Below, piece after piece: positions 63,683-64,000 of a stretch of DNA of 64,000 nt. Below the pieces are notes generated by a model. It saw only the letters and a program-made list of their open reading frames with translations, was not told the origin of the DNA and ran no database searches. This DNA is from Azohydromonas australica DSM 1124. GTDB taxonomy: Bacteria > Pseudomonadota > Gammaproteobacteria > Burkholderiales > Burkholderiaceae_C. The translations under genes were made by a program, and so were the position numbers. The DNA is taken from assembly GCF_000430725.1 (NCBI RefSeq), contig NZ_KE387204.1:404907-468906 (forward strand), read 5' to 3'. Each line of letters starts with the position of its first letter. The stretch's first letter is position 1.

Positions 63683-63979
63683 ATGAAAGAGAAGCAGACC
63701 CGCGCCAGGTACACGCTGGAGTTCAAGCTGGAGGCGGTCAGGCTGGTCAATGACGGGCAGTCGGTAGGCGTGACGGCGAAGGTCCTGGGCGTACCCAAGG
63801 CGACGCTGAGCAACTGGGTGCGCGAGGCGGCCAAGGGAACGCTGCAAGGCGCTGGCGACAAGGTTGTGACGCCCGAGCAGATGGAAATCGCACGGCTTCG
63901 CGCTGAGCTCGCGCGCGTGAAGATGGAGCGCGACGTCCTGGAAAAAGCGACGGCGTACTTCGCGAAAGCGCGGGGGTGA
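63683..63979 (+). CDS. IS3-family transposase OrfA
   Basis: 98 aa, ATG with AGGAG upstream. HTH_Tnp_1 domain: ARYTLEFKLEAVRLVNDGQSVGVTAKVLGVPKATLSNWVREA, then a leucine-zipper helix (EIARLRAELARVKMERDVLEKATAYFAK). Complete. Its stop overlaps a GTG that opens orfB. Confidence 0.93.
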   Translation: MKEKQTRARYTLEFKLEAVRLVNDGQSVGVTAKVLGVPKATLSNWVREAAKGTLQGAGDKVVTPEQMEIARLRAELARVKMERDVLEKATAYFAKARG

Positions 63980-64000
63980 AGTACGCCTGGATCGAGCGTT
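63976..64000 (+). CDS. IS3-family transposase OrfB, first codons only
   Basis: A GTG at 63976 overlaps the orfA stop (GTGA) and reads VKYAWIER, the usual opening of IS3-family OrfB. The rest lies outside the window. Confidence 0.7.

Larger units (their letters stand above)
63621..64000 (+). mobile_element. IS3-family element, left end (continues beyond the window)
   Basis: The left terminus TGACCTTGCCCCCGAAAAAC resembles IS3-family ends. It interrupts the second recombinase gene and carries orfA and the start of orfB. Confidence 0.85.

Overview
The window is GC-rich, gene-dense chromosomal DNA, most likely from a Burkholderiales beta-proteobacterium of the Comamonadaceae/Alcaligenaceae type. 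The evidence is codon use, six Bug/TctC-type periplasmic receptors, a neighbouring trimeric porin, LysR and LacI control of catabolic operons, and IS families common in that group. I see no rRNA, tRNA or CRISPR array.

Layout. (1) 33-5888: two coupled unknown genes, an ArsB/SLC13-type permease, and a periplasmic sugar-binding protein followed 2 bases later by a hybrid histidine kinase (a TorT/TorS-like pair). (2) 6115-14448: a hexarate (galactarate/talarate-type) catabolic cluster with a Dabb protein, an NTF2-like protein, an RraA-like aldolase, an enolase-superfamily dehydratase, a Bug receptor and two tandem UxaA-family dehydratases. A LacI-family regulator is divergent, and two near-identical LacI-type operators lie between. 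(3) 14464-21278: a carbohydrate operon with split transketolase, sugar-phosphate isomerase/epimerase, fused TRAP permease and receptor, followed upstream by an SDR dehydrogenase. (4) 21279-25170: degraded, gene-poor DNA with a small unknown gene, an MFS exporter carrying an extra C-terminal domain, and the 3' end of a thiolase gene. (5) 25171-30385: an IS21-family element with a 6-bp target duplication; its istB gene is split exactly in the P-loop codons by a 2.6-kb serine-recombinase element. (6) 30386-55840: a large catabolic region: two 2-hydroxyacid dehydrogenases, class I fumarase/tartrate dehydratase subunits, five Bug receptors, porin, CaiB-type CoA transferase, GST, flavin reductase, 3-hydroxyacyl-CoA dehydrogenase, two enoyl-CoA hydratases, thiolase, MLE-type enolase, tannase-like esterase, PDC-lactonase-like amidohydrolase, CMD-family protein and a LysR regulator. 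An IS630 element sits at 50298-51358. (7) 55994-64000: a nested pile of mobile elements: a truncated IS2-like element, a second serine recombinase gene cut into pieces by an IS66 element (8-bp duplication), an IS1182 element inside that IS66, and an IS3-family element at the right edge.

The most unusual signal is in region 6. Seven intergenic sites share a 15-bp motif close to GCAWANCAGNNWTGC. Each stands in front of a transcription unit, with a -10-like TA dinucleotide 41-44 bases downstream of the motif centre. They look like the operator set of one LysR-type regulator controlling the whole 25-kb region. I infer that an ester or acid substrate is hydrolysed (tannase-like), enters through the porin, is activated to a CoA thioester and is degraded by beta-oxidation-type steps. 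The substrate cannot be named from sequence alone. The second theme is that both serine-recombinase modules lie in, or directly against, conserved catalytic codons of IS transposition genes.
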